Positions 51,817-60,334 of a DNA stretch of 64,000 nt are shown one piece after another. The DNA lies in the NCBI RefSeq assembly GCF_000194605.1, contig NC_015321.1:1736001-1800000 (forward strand). The letters are read 5' to 3'. The position numbers were made by a program, and so were the translations under genes. This DNA is from Fluviicola taffensis DSM 16823 (GTDB lineage: Bacteria; Bacteroidota; Bacteroidia; Flavobacteriales_D; Crocinitomicaceae). The first letter of the stretch is position 1; each line of letters begins with the position of its first letter. The notes under the pieces are model-generated. The model did no database searches. It had not been told where the DNA came from and saw only the letters and a list, made by a program, of their open reading frames with translations.

Positions 51817-53013
51817 TTAGATTTTTAGTTTATTTTTTAGCTCTTTTGCTAAACCGTTTTTATCTAAGTAAATATTGATGGTTTTCATGCGAAAATAGTT
51901 CTCAGATACATACAAAAATCCTTGTGGTAAATTGTCTGTTCCCCATGAGTTCTTTACTAGAAAATAACGTGTTCCATTTTGATCTTTGTAAAGTCCAACG
52001 ATGTGCATTCCATGATCATCTGTTGTTGTTTTCCCATCGTACTCTTCTTGTCTTTTCTCTTGAGTAATCACCAATTCTTTCACAGGTTCTAAAAACGCAT
52101 TCGATGTTTTTGCTGCTCCAGCATCATTGAAAGATTTATTGTCTTTTCCACGAATTTGAATCGTTGACTCATCTTCTGGGTAAATAGCAATTCCTTGACG
52201 GAAGTTAAATCCTTTCTCAGAAACGTCTGCTCCCCAAGCCAAAGTATATCCATTTTTCAATGCATTCTCGGCTACCGAAACTAAATCTTCTAATGGAACA
52301 TTGTAACTATCTCCCCAAGCCCAGTTGTCTGGAATTGCAATTTCACAAGATTCGTAAAATGGATCATTGCTAAATGAAGTGATGGATACATAATCGTTCA
52401 TTTTTAAACCTAGTGATGCTGCATAGCTAACAGGAGTATACTTTTTACCGTCTAAAGTAAATTCGGTAATATCTGGTCCCAAATAAGCATCTAGAAGAGA
52501 AGAAAATGCTTTTTTCCATTCTGTTCCAATTCCTTTTCCTTTTTGAACTTCTGCAAGAACTGTTTGCATAAAACTATTCAATACAGCGAACAATTCTTCG
52601 TGGTTGTAAGTTGTTTTCCCATTCGTCAATCCGGTGTAAACGCTTCTTGGAACAATTCCATAACGTTTAATCACATAAGGAATATCGTGAAATGCACCAC
52701 CTTCAGAAAAGTTGATTTTTCCATCCATACGGATGAAACGATCGGCCTTTGCTTCATACGCTTTACGAACGATATACATTTCAGATAATTCTGCAGGATT
52801 TTTGTGTCCTAACCGAATCAATTCACTTTCAAAGAAAGATAAAGAGGAGAAGCTCCAACAAGTTCCAGTCATTCCTTGACTTTCTACAGGTGTAGCATCT
52901 AATTGTACGACTTTCGTGAATTCGTATTTACTCTCTGGGGCATTTGTTACTGTTTGAGCAAATGTAATTTGGGTACTTAAAGCCAAGGCTCCAAATAAAA
53001 GATGTTTTCTCAT
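51817..53013 (-). CDS. C1B papain-like aminopeptidase (bleomycin hydrolase/PepC type)
   Basis: 398 residues with signal peptide MRKHLLFGALALSTQITFAQ, so it is periplasmic, unlike cytosolic PepC. The catalytic Cys lies in ESQGMTGTCWSFSSLSF near 52, the His in TTDDHGMHIVGLYKD and the Asn in LVKNSWGTDN. C1B features include LGHKNPAELSEMYIVRKAY and GGAFHDIPYVIKRYGIVP. By family it is a cysteine aminopeptidase acting as a hexamer. It ends 64 bp before the BlaI-type gene start. Confidence 0.93.
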   Translation of the reverse strand: MRKHLLFGALALSTQITFAQTVTNAPESKYEFTKVVQLDATPVESQGMTGTCWSFSSLSFFESELIRLGHKNPAELSEMYIVRKAYEAKADRFIRMDGKINFSEGGAFHDIPYVIKRYGIVPRSVYTGLTNGKTTYNHEELFAVLNSFMQTVLAEVQKGKGIGTEWKKAFSSLLDAYLGPDITEFTLDGKKYTPVSYAASLGLKMNDYVSITSFSNDPFYESCEIAIPDNWAWGDSYNVPLEDLVSVAENALKNGYTLAWGADVSEKGFNFRQGIAIYPEDESTIQIRGKDNKSFNDAGAAKTSNAFLEPVKELVITQEKRQEEYDGKTTTDDHGMHIVGLYKDQNGTRYFLVKNSWGTDNLPQGFLYVSENYFRMKTINIYLDKNGLAKELKNKLKI

Positions 53014-53080
53014 TTTTCTAGTTTATGGCCCTAAAATAGAAATTTAACAGCAATTAGACTTGTTTATTAATGTATTAAGC

Positions 53081-53181
53081 TGAGTTCGATTTAAAATTTT
53101 GTTTAGAATGTCTGTATATTCTTATACTTTAATAAAAACAGTGAAGGAATGGCTGGGCTATTCCTTTTAAATCGAACTCAG
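53081..53181. repeat. 101-bp element with 17-bp terminal inverted repeats
   Basis: CTGAGTTCGATTTAAAA (53081-53097) is exactly complementary in reverse to 53165-53181. A smaller hairpin (GGAATGGC/GCTATTCC) is nested inside. The right arm covers the dprA stop codon. It may be a MITE-like insertion or a long transcriptional hairpin. Confidence 0.8.
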
Positions 53182-54281
53182 GTTATTAGTTGAAAACGTC
53201 TACCTGGAAGTGAACGGACTAAACCCTTGAATTCCAAACTCAACAAATCGCTTGAAACCTCGCTGACCGTTAGTGATGATAAATAACCAATGGTATCCAA
53301 TGTTAGTTCTGTTTTGGTTTGCATCACGGAAACAATTTTTTCTTCTCTTGGATTTAATTCAATGAATAATGAACGCTGCTGAACTGGATTTTTTTCTTTC
53401 AAGTGCCAATTCATGGCTTCTATAATATCTTCCGAGTTGCGCGTCAATGCAGCTTGGTTTTTTCGAATGAGATTCAAACAACCTTTAGAAAATGGACGAT
53501 GAATGTCGCCAGGATACGCAAAGACATCTCGGTTATAATCGGCAGCCAAACTGGCTGTTATCAATGATCCGCCTTTTTCACCACTTTCTATTACGATTGT
53601 TGCATCACTTAATCCAGCGACTATTCTGTTGCGCATTGGAAAATGAGCGGGCTCTGGTTTTTGTGAGGGAATAAATTCACTAATTAACCCTCCGTTTTCC
53701 AACATTCTTTCTGCAATTTTCCGGTGTTCACTTGGATACATTTTCGCCAAGCCATGACCCAAAACCCCCCAAGTTGGCAAACCCTTTTTTAGCGCTTCTT
53801 GATGTGCAAAAACATCAATTCCATAAGCCATTCCGCTTACAACTGTTACATGATGTGCAGCTAAACCATCAATTAATTCTTGAGTCAGGGCTTTCCCATA
53901 ATCTGTTGCATGGCGGGTTCCTACGACGGAAATTATTTTTGGAGGATTCCAATCAATGTTTCCTTTGCTGTAAATCAAAAGTGGGGCATCGCTGCATTGT
54001 TTGAGCCTTCTAGGATATTCCTTTTCGGTGAAAAACAAAGTTGTTCCTCCAATGCGTTCCAGTTCGTGGAGAACTTTATCAGCTTCCATTAAAGCATTTA
54101 ATCTCAATTTTAATGACACGAAATCAGCTGGAATCCCTGGAATTTTGGAAAGATTTAACCTTTTCTCTGAAAAAAATGCTTCTAAATCGTTGAAATGAGA
54201 GACGATTACCCGAGCTCTTCGACTTCCGATGCCACTTAAAAAAGTAAGTGCAATTTGATGATGAATAGTTGTAAAATTCAA
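53178..54281 (-). CDS. dprA: DNA-processing protein DprA
   Basis: 367 residues. DprA loads RecA onto incoming single-stranded DNA in natural transformation. Order: a short N-terminal HhH-like part (LTFLSGIGSRRARVIV), the Rossmann core (about 70-290) with IISVVGTRHATDYGKALTQELI, VVSGMAYGIDVFAHQEALKKG, NRIVAGLSDATIVIESGEKGGSLITA and VFAYPGDIHRPFSKGCNLI-like text, and a C-terminal winged helix (about 310-367). The last codons lie in an inverted-repeat arm shared with the downstream gap. Confidence 0.96.
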   Translation of the reverse strand: MNFTTIHHQIALTFLSGIGSRRARVIVSHFNDLEAFFSEKRLNLSKIPGIPADFVSLKLRLNALMEADKVLHELERIGGTTLFFTEKEYPRRLKQCSDAPLLIYSKGNIDWNPPKIISVVGTRHATDYGKALTQELIDGLAAHHVTVVSGMAYGIDVFAHQEALKKGLPTWGVLGHGLAKMYPSEHRKIAERMLENGGLISEFIPSQKPEPAHFPMRNRIVAGLSDATIVIESGEKGGSLITASLAADYNRDVFAYPGDIHRPFSKGCLNLIRKNQAALTRNSEDIIEAMNWHLKEKNPVQQRSLFIELNPREEKIVSVMQTKTELTLDTIGYLSSLTVSEVSSDLLSLEFKGLVRSLPGRRFQLIT

Positions 54282-54496
54282 TTTTTAGACCTTTAGACTC
54301 TTGAATATAAGAAAAAACAGCATTACAATGCAAGCCCGAATTTTACTTTTTTCCATCCAAATTCATGTATTCCACCCAAAAATGACCAATAGTTCCTCTT
54401 CGCTCAAAGTTAAAACCCATACATTCTAAATAACGTGTACGGAATATCGCAACAACTCTTTTTAGGAGTATTTATTCCTTTACAAAAATTTAAGCT

Positions 54497-55174
54497 ATGA
54501 AAGATCTAACTAAACTCTTCATTCTATTATTTTCCATTGCAGTTGTTTTTTGTTCTTGTACGGTTACAAAACGCCATTTTGGAAAAGGGTATTACATAGA
54601 ATGGAATCAGAAACACCGAACAGCAGAAACAAATTCTTCAGAAAAAATAGTCTCATCAGAAGAAATATCGCCCGCTGAAACAGGATCTCAAAAAGACACC
54701 ATTCAAGTTATTTCGAATGAATCAGCTCAAGAAATCCGACCTGTTATTGAATCAATTGAGCAACAAGAACCAGTAAAAAAGCAAGAGAAACCGAGAATCC
54801 TAAAAAAACTCCTTGAAAAAAAATTAGAAAAAATCGCAGATAAACTAAATCCAAGACCTGATGATAGATGGGATATGGAGGATGAAGAGCCAAAAATTCA
54901 CCCTTTGACTTGGGCAATAATGGGAGTATTAACACTTGGTGTTGCATGTATTGGGCTAATGATGGTAAATATTTTTTTCATTTTTGGAGTTGGAGGGTTT
55001 GCATTTATTGGATTAATCCTTGGAATTATTGCATTGGTTTCAGTAAAAAAACATCCAGAAAAGTATAAAAAACGAAGATTAACAAAATTCTTTGCCTTGT
55101 TTACGATTATTGCTGGATCAATAGTTGTTGGGGTTTTAGGATTGTTTTTTTTACTAGCGTACTTACTCTATTAG
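54497..55174 (+). CDS. Lipoprotein with C-terminal membrane helices, paralogue of 40248
   Basis: 225 residues. Signal MKDLTKLFILLFSIAVVFCSC with the lipid cysteine near residue 21, then TVTKRHFGKGYYIEWNQKH, matching the paralogue at 40248-40916. The middle (30-125) is charged and Glu/Lys/Gln-rich with QKDTIQVISNESAQEI. Three hydrophobic stretches follow from about 133 (LTWAIMGVLTLGVACIGLMM; FFIFGVGGFAFIGLILGIIALV; LFTIIAGSIVVGVLGLFFLLAYL). No named family recognised. Its last 4 bases overlap the end of the convergent uvrC gene. Confidence 0.75.
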   Translation: MKDLTKLFILLFSIAVVFCSCTVTKRHFGKGYYIEWNQKHRTAETNSSEKIVSSEEISPAETGSQKDTIQVISNESAQEIRPVIESIEQQEPVKKQEKPRILKKLLEKKLEKIADKLNPRPDDRWDMEDEEPKIHPLTWAIMGVLTLGVACIGLMMVNIFFIFGVGGFAFIGLILGIIALVSVKKHPEKYKKRRLTKFFALFTIIAGSIVVGVLGLFFLLAYLLY

Positions 55175-56961
55175 CTATTGCTGTTGAAGAACGAACGAAT
55201 GATTTGCGCTTTTGCTTTTCCAACAATAGCCGCCAAACTTTCTTCACTTTGTTCTTTCACACGTTTCACGGATTTGAAAGCTTTGATTAAATCCTGAACC
55301 GTTTTCTCTCCGATTCCTGGAATTTCTTCCAGTTCATTGCTCAGTGCGCTTTTACTTCTACGATTTCGGTGATGGGTAATTCCAAAACGGTGGGCTTCGT
55401 TGCGTAGATGCTGAATCACTTTCAATGTTTCAGAACGCTTATCGAGATACAGAGGCAAACTATCTCCCGGATAAAATAATTCTTCCAGGCGTTTTGCGAT
55501 GCCGATGATGGCAATTTTCCCACGTAAATCTAATTTCTCCAAAGCTTCTAATGCTGCGCTCAATTGTCCTTTGCCACCATCAATAATGATTAATTGTGGC
55601 AAAGGCTGTTCTTCTTCCAAAAGCCGACGATATCTTCTGTAAACAGCTTCACGCATGGTTGCAAAATCATCCGGGCCTTCAACCGTTTGAACATTGAAGT
55701 GGCGGTAATCTTTCTTACTCGGTTTCGCGTCTTTGAAAACGACACAGGCAGAAACCGGATTCGTTCCTTGAATATTCGAGTTATCGAAACATTCAATGTG
55801 AGCGGGTAGTTCTTTCAAACGCAGATCAGTTTTCATGGTTTCCAAAATGCGATTGGTGTGTTTTTCAGGATCTTTTATTTTCTCTTGTTTGATTTTTTCC
55901 AATCGGTAAAACTTCGCATTTCGCAAGGATAGGTCAATCAATGCTTTTTTATCTCCTCGCTGCGGGGCAAAGAAACGAACGCCTTCCATCTCCCAATCTA
56001 CGTCTGCTTCCACTAAAATTTCAGTCGCATTGCTTTGAAATCGCTCCCGCAATTCAGGAAGCACAAAAGTGATAATGTCTTGCTGTGTTTCGTCTAATTT
56101 TCGCTTTACTTCAACCGTTATTCCGTGAATAATTGCTCCATGATTGATGACTAAGTAATTCACAAAAACGGTGTCGTTATCTTCCACCATTGAGACAACG
56201 TCGACCTGATGAATAGTAGGGGAAACAACGGTAGATTTCGCTTTATACTTTTCAAGTAACTCAATCCGGGTTTTTATATCGTGCGCCTCTTCAAATCTGA
56301 AATCAGCGGAAGCTTGTAGCATTAATTGTTTTAAATTCTGAATAACAGTATAAATATTCCCTTTCAAAATTCCTTCAATTTGGTCAATCATTCCATTGTA
56401 AACTTGTGCCGTTTGCTTCTCCTCACAAGGACCTTTGCATTTTCCAATGTGGTACTCTAAGCACACTTTGTAATTTCCTTTTTCAATTTTGTTTGTAGCT
56501 AAATCGAGTGCGCAAGTTCTCAAGGGAAACAAATCTCGAATCAAATCCAGCAATGCATGCATGATTCTTCCACTCGGATATGGACCAAAGTATTTAGAGC
56601 CGTCTTTTACAAGTAACCGCGTTGAGAATACGCGAGGAAAAGGTTCTTTTTTGATACAAATCCAGGGATAGGTTTTGTCGTCTTTTAATTGAATATTGTA
56701 TTTTGGAAGGTATTTCTTGATGAGGTTATTTTCCAACAACAAAGCATCCATTTCCGTATCAACGACGATGTATTGAATATCAGCAATTTTCCGAACAAGA
56801 ATTTGCGTTTTTGCGTGATCGTGATTTTTATTGAAATAGGAGGAAACCCGTTTTTTTAGGTTTTTTGCTTTCCCAACATACAAAATGGTTCCATTTTTAT
56901 CGAAATACTGGTACACGCCTGGTTTTTCAGGAAGTGTTTTCAGTTTTAATCCAATATCCAT
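55171..56961 (-). CDS. uvrC: Excinuclease ABC subunit C
   Basis: 596 residues from ATG 56961 (MDIGLKLKTLPEKPGVYQYF); a GTG five codons upstream is the other option. UvrC makes both incisions in nucleotide excision repair. The GIY-YIG nuclease is at about 12-95 (GVYQYFDKNGTILYVGKAKNLKKR), the UVR helix pair at about 200-235 (the segment with DFRFEEAHDIKTRIELLEKYK), the RNase H-like endonuclease at about 370-530 (HIECFDNSNIQGTNPVSACVVF, LIIDGGKGQLSAALEAL), and a C-terminal HhH pair (LEEIPGIGEKTVQDLIKAFKS). All expected parts present. Confidence 0.97.
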   Translation of the reverse strand: MDIGLKLKTLPEKPGVYQYFDKNGTILYVGKAKNLKKRVSSYFNKNHDHAKTQILVRKIADIQYIVVDTEMDALLLENNLIKKYLPKYNIQLKDDKTYPWICIKKEPFPRVFSTRLLVKDGSKYFGPYPSGRIMHALLDLIRDLFPLRTCALDLATNKIEKGNYKVCLEYHIGKCKGPCEEKQTAQVYNGMIDQIEGILKGNIYTVIQNLKQLMLQASADFRFEEAHDIKTRIELLEKYKAKSTVVSPTIHQVDVVSMVEDNDTVFVNYLVINHGAIIHGITVEVKRKLDETQQDIITFVLPELRERFQSNATEILVEADVDWEMEGVRFFAPQRGDKKALIDLSLRNAKFYRLEKIKQEKIKDPEKHTNRILETMKTDLRLKELPAHIECFDNSNIQGTNPVSACVVFKDAKPSKKDYRHFNVQTVEGPDDFATMREAVYRRYRRLLEEEQPLPQLIIIDGGKGQLSAALEALEKLDLRGKIAIIGIAKRLEELFYPGDSLPLYLDKRSETLKVIQHLRNEAHRFGITHHRNRRSKSALSNELEEIPGIGEKTVQDLIKAFKSVKRVKEQSEESLAAIVGKAKAQIIRSFFNSNS

Positions 56962-57077
56962 TTTTTTATCATCCACTATGTAAAGTTAATCAAGAAGTGG
57001 AAAATCACCAGTTGTTAGTTTGTTTAAATAATCGAAAGGAAAAAAGTTCTTTGGGACCAAAGTTTTGGGAATTAGTC

Positions 57078-57085
57078 TATTTTTG
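57078..57085 (+). promoter_or_regulatory. -7 promoter element of M48 protease gene
   Basis: TATTTTTG matches TAnnTTTG and ends 15 nt before the ATG. Confidence 0.55.
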
Positions 57086-57100
57086 TAAAAATGTCAATCT

Positions 57101-57904
57101 ATGAAGAGAATAATTGTTTTTTCTGTATTCTTAATTGCTTCAGCAACTGCTTTAGTAAATTGTAATGGATCTAAAAACCTGGCCTCAAAAATTAATCTTT
57201 TTCCAGTAGATCAAGATCGTCAGCTTGGGGCACAAGTAGCTGCAGAAATCGATGGAAATCCAAAAGAGTACCCACTTTTAGATTCCGCATCAAATAAAGA
57301 GATTTATCAATACTTGTACAAGATTCGAAATACGATTTTGAATTCTGGTCAGGTAAAATATAAGAGTGAGTTTGCTTGGAGGTTGCGTATCATTCATGAT
57401 GACAGCACGTTGAATGCTTTTTGTACGCCTGGTGGATATATCTATGTTTATACAGGAATCATGAAGTATTTAGATAATGAAGCTCAATTGGCTGGAGTTT
57501 TGGGACATGAAATTGCACATGCAGACTTACGTCATTCTACTCGTCAAATGACGCAGATGTACGGAGTTCAGACACTACTTTCAATCATTGCGGGGAATCA
57601 GCAACAATTGGCACAAATTACTGCGGGATTGGTTGGTTTGAAATTTTCTCGTAATCATGAATCAGAAGCTGACAAAGCCTCAGTGACTTACTTGTGTCCA
57701 ACAGTTTATCAAGCGGATGGTGGAGCAGGATTCTTTGAAAAAATTGCTGCAGCTGGAGGTTCTCGTCAACCCCAATTTTTAAGCACACATCCAAATCCAG
57801 AAAATCGCATTGAAGCATTCAAAAATTACAAAATTGAAATGGCTTGTCAAGGAGTAAATGATTTTACTTCTGAGTACAAGCGAATTATCGCAAAATTACC
57901 TTAA
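57101..57904 (+). CDS. M48 family metalloprotease lipoprotein (BepA/LoiP-like)
   Basis: 267 residues. Lipoprotein-type signal MKRIIVFSVFLIASATALVNC with cysteine at 21. The M48 peptidase domain has FCTPGGYIYVYTGIMKYLDNEAQLAGVLGHEIAHADLRHS (core GHEIAH, about residue 133) and the third zinc ligand in SRNHESEADKASV. Such proteins act in the periplasm on outer-membrane protein quality control; specific target unknown. The cyclase gene follows by 6 bp, so the two are one operon. Confidence 0.92.
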   Translation: MKRIIVFSVFLIASATALVNCNGSKNLASKINLFPVDQDRQLGAQVAAEIDGNPKEYPLLDSASNKEIYQYLYKIRNTILNSGQVKYKSEFAWRLRIIHDDSTLNAFCTPGGYIYVYTGIMKYLDNEAQLAGVLGHEIAHADLRHSTRQMTQMYGVQTLLSIIAGNQQQLAQITAGLVGLKFSRNHESEADKASVTYLCPTVYQADGGAGFFEKIAAAGGSRQPQFLSTHPNPENRIEAFKNYKIEMACQGVNDFTSEYKRIIAKLP

Positions 57905-57910
57905 AATTTT

Positions 57911-58678
57911 ATGCAGTTATTTCTTGGTGACGGAAGTTACATATTGGTTAATGAAGGAATAGATTGTTCTCTTCCATTAGAAGGAAGTGAAGACAATGTG
58001 CGAGCCTGGTACGTTTCAGCTCCAGTTATTGAACCCGTTCGCGAGAATGGTTGGGTGGGTGCAGTTGCTGAAGGCGGGAGCGTGAATTTTCGCTCTATTC
58101 AATTTAATCCTCATAGTCATGGAACTCACACGGAGTGCTTGGGACATATTACCCCAGATGTACATTCTGTAAATGGCGTTATTGACAAGTTGTTGTATAG
58201 ATCATTGTTAGTTACTGTTTCACCAGAAATTCGCATGAATGAGGATGGATCTATTGATAGAGTGATTACCGCAAAAGTACTCTCGGAACTAGTTAGTGGA
58301 TTTCAGGTCGAAGCGCTTATTATTCGTACACTTCCGAATGATTTGGGGAAAATGAATTTGAATTATTCTGATACGAATCCAGCGTATTGTGATGTAGATA
58401 TTTTGCCTTTGTTGGATGAATTAGGAGTGCTTCACTTGTTGATTGATACACCTTCAGTTGATCGTGAAAAAGATGGTGGAATCTTGGGTTTTCATCATGG
58501 ATTTTGGGGTGTTCCCAATCAAGAGCGTTTTGACCGCACAATTACAGAACTTGTTTTTGTTGCTGACGAAGTGATGGATGGAGAATACATGTTGAATTTA
58601 CAAACAGCTCCCTTTGTCAATGATGCAACACCCAGCAGACCACTTTTGTTTCCTCTACATAGAAATGCGGAGGATTAA
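57911..58678 (+). CDS. Cyclase family protein (kynurenine formamidase-like)
   Basis: 255 residues of the cyclase/KynB fold, a metal-dependent hydrolase. The metal motif is FNPHSHGTHTECLGHI near residue 70 (HxGTHxE type), followed by ALIIRTLPNDLG and DILPLLDELGVLHLLIDTPSVDREKDGG, close to the usual GIDTPSVD. KynB cleaves N-formylkynurenine, but no tryptophan-degradation genes are nearby, so the substrate is open. It shares an operon with the M48 protease gene upstream. Confidence 0.88.
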   Translation: MQLFLGDGSYILVNEGIDCSLPLEGSEDNVRAWYVSAPVIEPVRENGWVGAVAEGGSVNFRSIQFNPHSHGTHTECLGHITPDVHSVNGVIDKLLYRSLLVTVSPEIRMNEDGSIDRVITAKVLSELVSGFQVEALIIRTLPNDLGKMNLNYSDTNPAYCDVDILPLLDELGVLHLLIDTPSVDREKDGGILGFHHGFWGVPNQERFDRTITELVFVADEVMDGEYMLNLQTAPFVNDATPSRPLLFPLHRNAED

Positions 58679-58718
58679 AAAAGAGTATATTTGTTATAGA
58701 AATTAAAAAAAGTGGCGT

Positions 58719-58726
58719 TATTTTTG
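58719..58726 (+). promoter_or_regulatory. -7 promoter element of lipoprotein gene
   Basis: TATTTTTG, 28 nt before the ATG at 58755. A second match, TATATTTG, lies at 58686-58693. Confidence 0.5.
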
Positions 58727-58754
58727 GTGTCACAGATTGATAAAATAATAAAAC

Positions 58755-59285
58755 ATGAAACGAATTTTTGCTTTTGCGGTTTTAACTTTCCTAGTTGCAA
58801 GTTGTGCTCAAAAAATACCTTACACGGATCAGGTAAAACAAGATTTTGATTTAACGCCAGAAAACATGACGAAGGTTCAGTTTTATACTTCTTCGAATAT
58901 TATTTTGGAAAAAAATCAATCTTCTGGGAACCAAGGAACAGGAACATCTGGAGAATTGGTGGTTAATTCATCTAAAACTCAAAACCGTGTTATTATTCCT
59001 ACGAATACTAGAGGTATTTTCGAAAAGATTGGACCAAACAATGAAGTGATTGTTCGTTTTGAAATCGGATCGGGTAAAGTCATTAAGTTTGCTACTCGCG
59101 TTACTCAAACAAGTGGAAAATACTACTTGGTAGCTGATTGGAAAAATAATGGTGGAACGATGGAATATGGAAATGAAACATATACTATTTCATCAGGTGG
59201 AAGCAGTGCGTTTTTGCAAGTTCGTATCAAGAAACTTCAAAAAACAAAACGAAAAGACCGCGTTGTAAAAGGAATGAAAGTTTAA
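58755..59285 (+). CDS. Lipoprotein of unknown function
   Basis: 176 residues. Lipoprotein signal MKRIFAFAVLTFLVASC (cysteine at 17), then AQKIPYTDQVKQDFDLTPEN. The mature part is beta-rich with a Gly/Ser/Thr loop (NQSSGNQGTGTSGELVVN) and a basic C-terminus (KKLQKTKRKDRVVKGMKV). The segment KVQFYTSSNIILEK recurs in lipoproteins of other Bacteroidota as far as I recall, but no function is attached. Strong terminator follows. Confidence 0.78.
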   Translation: MKRIFAFAVLTFLVASCAQKIPYTDQVKQDFDLTPENMTKVQFYTSSNIILEKNQSSGNQGTGTSGELVVNSSKTQNRVIIPTNTRGIFEKIGPNNEVIVRFEIGSGKVIKFATRVTQTSGKYYLVADWKNNGGTMEYGNETYTISSGGSSAFLQVRIKKLQKTKRKDRVVKGMKV

Positions 59286-59309
59286 TTTGAACGAATAAAT
59301 TTATTTGAG

Positions 59310-59346
59310 AACGGGAACACAATTTGTGTTCCCGTTTCTTTTTTAA
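59310..59346 (+). terminator. Intrinsic terminator, overlapping hemJ promoter
   Basis: AACGGGAACACA and TGTGTTCCCGTT form a perfect 12-bp stem with an ATTT-type loop, followed by a T-rich tail. Confidence 0.9.
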
Positions 59347-59351
59347 CTTTG
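59324..59351 (+). promoter_or_regulatory. Promoter of hemJ
   Basis: TTG (59324-59326), 17-bp spacer, TAACTTTG (59344-59351). Only 5 nt separate the -7 element from the ATG, suggesting a leaderless transcript. The -33 element lies in the terminator stem. Confidence 0.55.
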
Positions 59352-59356
59352 TAGTA

Positions 59357-59905
59357 ATGGAATTTTTGCTTGAAAATTATGCCGTTTGGAAAGCACTTCA
59401 CATCATTTTCGTGGTGAGTTGGTTTGCTGGACTATTTTATATGGTTAGATTATTTATTTATCATACAGAAGCAAACACAAAGCCTGATGAAGAAAAGCGA
59501 ATTTTGCAAGCACAGTTTAATATTATGCAAAATCGGTTGTGGGTGATCATCACAACTCCCGCAATGATCCTTACAGTTGTTTTTGGAACATTGATGCTCA
59601 TTGCTAATCCTGGATTATTAAAAATGCCTTGGATGCATATCAAGCTAACCTTCGTTGCAATTTTGTTGGTGTATCATTTTATTTCTCAAGGAATCATGAA
59701 TCGCTTGAAAAATGGTTCTTCCAAATGGACTTCGGGTCATTTGCGTATTTGGAATGAAGTGGCAACTTTGCTCTTGGTTGCGATTGTTTTTCTGGTGATT
59801 ATGAAAACGAGTTTGGGATGGCTTGGCGGAGTGATTGGATTCTTTGGAGTTGGGATTGCGTTGATGTTGGGGATTAAACTGTATAAGAAGTTGCGAAAGA
59901 ATTGA
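59357..59905 (+). CDS. hemJ: Protoporphyrinogen IX oxidase HemJ
   Basis: 182 residues from ATG 59357 (MEFLLENYAVWKALHIIFVV), chosen because the longer frame starts upstream of the promoter. HemJ oxidises protoporphyrinogen IX to protoporphyrin IX in haem synthesis. Four to five membrane helices, the conserved His in WKALHIIFVVSWFAGLFYMVRLFIYH (core KALHIIFVVSWFAGLFY), then WVIITTPAMILTVVFGTLML, MPWMHIKLTFVAILLVYH and WNEVATLLLVAIVFLVIMK match the HemJ/UPF0093 family. No other haem genes are adjacent. Confidence 0.92.
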   Translation: MEFLLENYAVWKALHIIFVVSWFAGLFYMVRLFIYHTEANTKPDEEKRILQAQFNIMQNRLWVIITTPAMILTVVFGTLMLIANPGLLKMPWMHIKLTFVAILLVYHFISQGIMNRLKNGSSKWTSGHLRIWNEVATLLLVAIVFLVIMKTSLGWLGGVIGFFGVGIALMLGIKLYKKLRKN

Positions 59906-59937
59906 ATGACGTAATATTGCGGAATTACGTCAAAAAA
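59906..59937. repeat. 32-bp direct repeat, copy 1 (palindromic)
   Basis: Contains TGACGTAAT and ATTACGTCA as a perfect 9-bp inverted repeat around an 8-nt loop, then CAAAAAA. It starts directly after the hemJ stop. A copy with one mismatch lies at 60326-60357. Confidence 0.9.
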
Positions 59938-59986
59938 TATTTTTCATTTTTGTTGAAAACCACTTTTTATAAATCACATTTTTTTC

Positions 59987-60003
59987 TAAATTAAATAAGA
60001 AAC
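59987..60003 (+). promoter_or_regulatory. 17-bp box shared by both ArsR-type genes
   Basis: TAAATTAAATAAGAAAC, identical to 4324-4340, ending 7 bp before the start codon. Confidence 0.5.
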
Positions 60004-60010
60004 GGAAAAC

Positions 60011-60334
60011 ATGGGATCAACAAAAAAGGAACAATATACAAGAATACAGCTTGATTACGCAGGTTATACTAAAGCATTAGGACATCCAGCTCGAATTTCA
60101 ATCGTTGAATATCTAAATCATTATCCACGAGGAAAATGTAGGGAATTTGTTCGATTGACGAAACTTTCACGTTCTACAATTAGTCAGCATCTGAATGAAC
60201 TTATTAATGCTGGAGTAGTCTTTGAAAGGTATGATGATTGGTCGAATGATCACTATTATTTTCTAAATCCAAGAGCTCGAGATCTGTTTATCGAAATAGC
60301 CCAGATTTTTTGTAATTGTCAGCCGATGACGTAA
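60011..60334 (+). CDS. ArsR-type winged-helix transcriptional regulator
   Basis: 107 residues. Winged helix: YAGYTKALGHPARISIVEYL, recognition helix KLSRSTISQHLNELINAGVV, wing FERYDDWSNDHYYFLNP. Classic ArsR metal cysteines are missing in helix 3; two cysteines near the C-terminus (FCNCQPMT) could bind a metal or be redox-active, which is only a possibility. Paralogue of 4349-4651. The stop codon lies inside repeat copy 2, and the gene with its leader is bracketed by the 32-bp repeats. It precedes an enoyl-CoA hydratase gene by 69 bp. Confidence 0.85.
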   Translation: MGSTKKEQYTRIQLDYAGYTKALGHPARISIVEYLNHYPRGKCREFVRLTKLSRSTISQHLNELINAGVVFERYDDWSNDHYYFLNPRARDLFIEIAQIFCNCQPMT

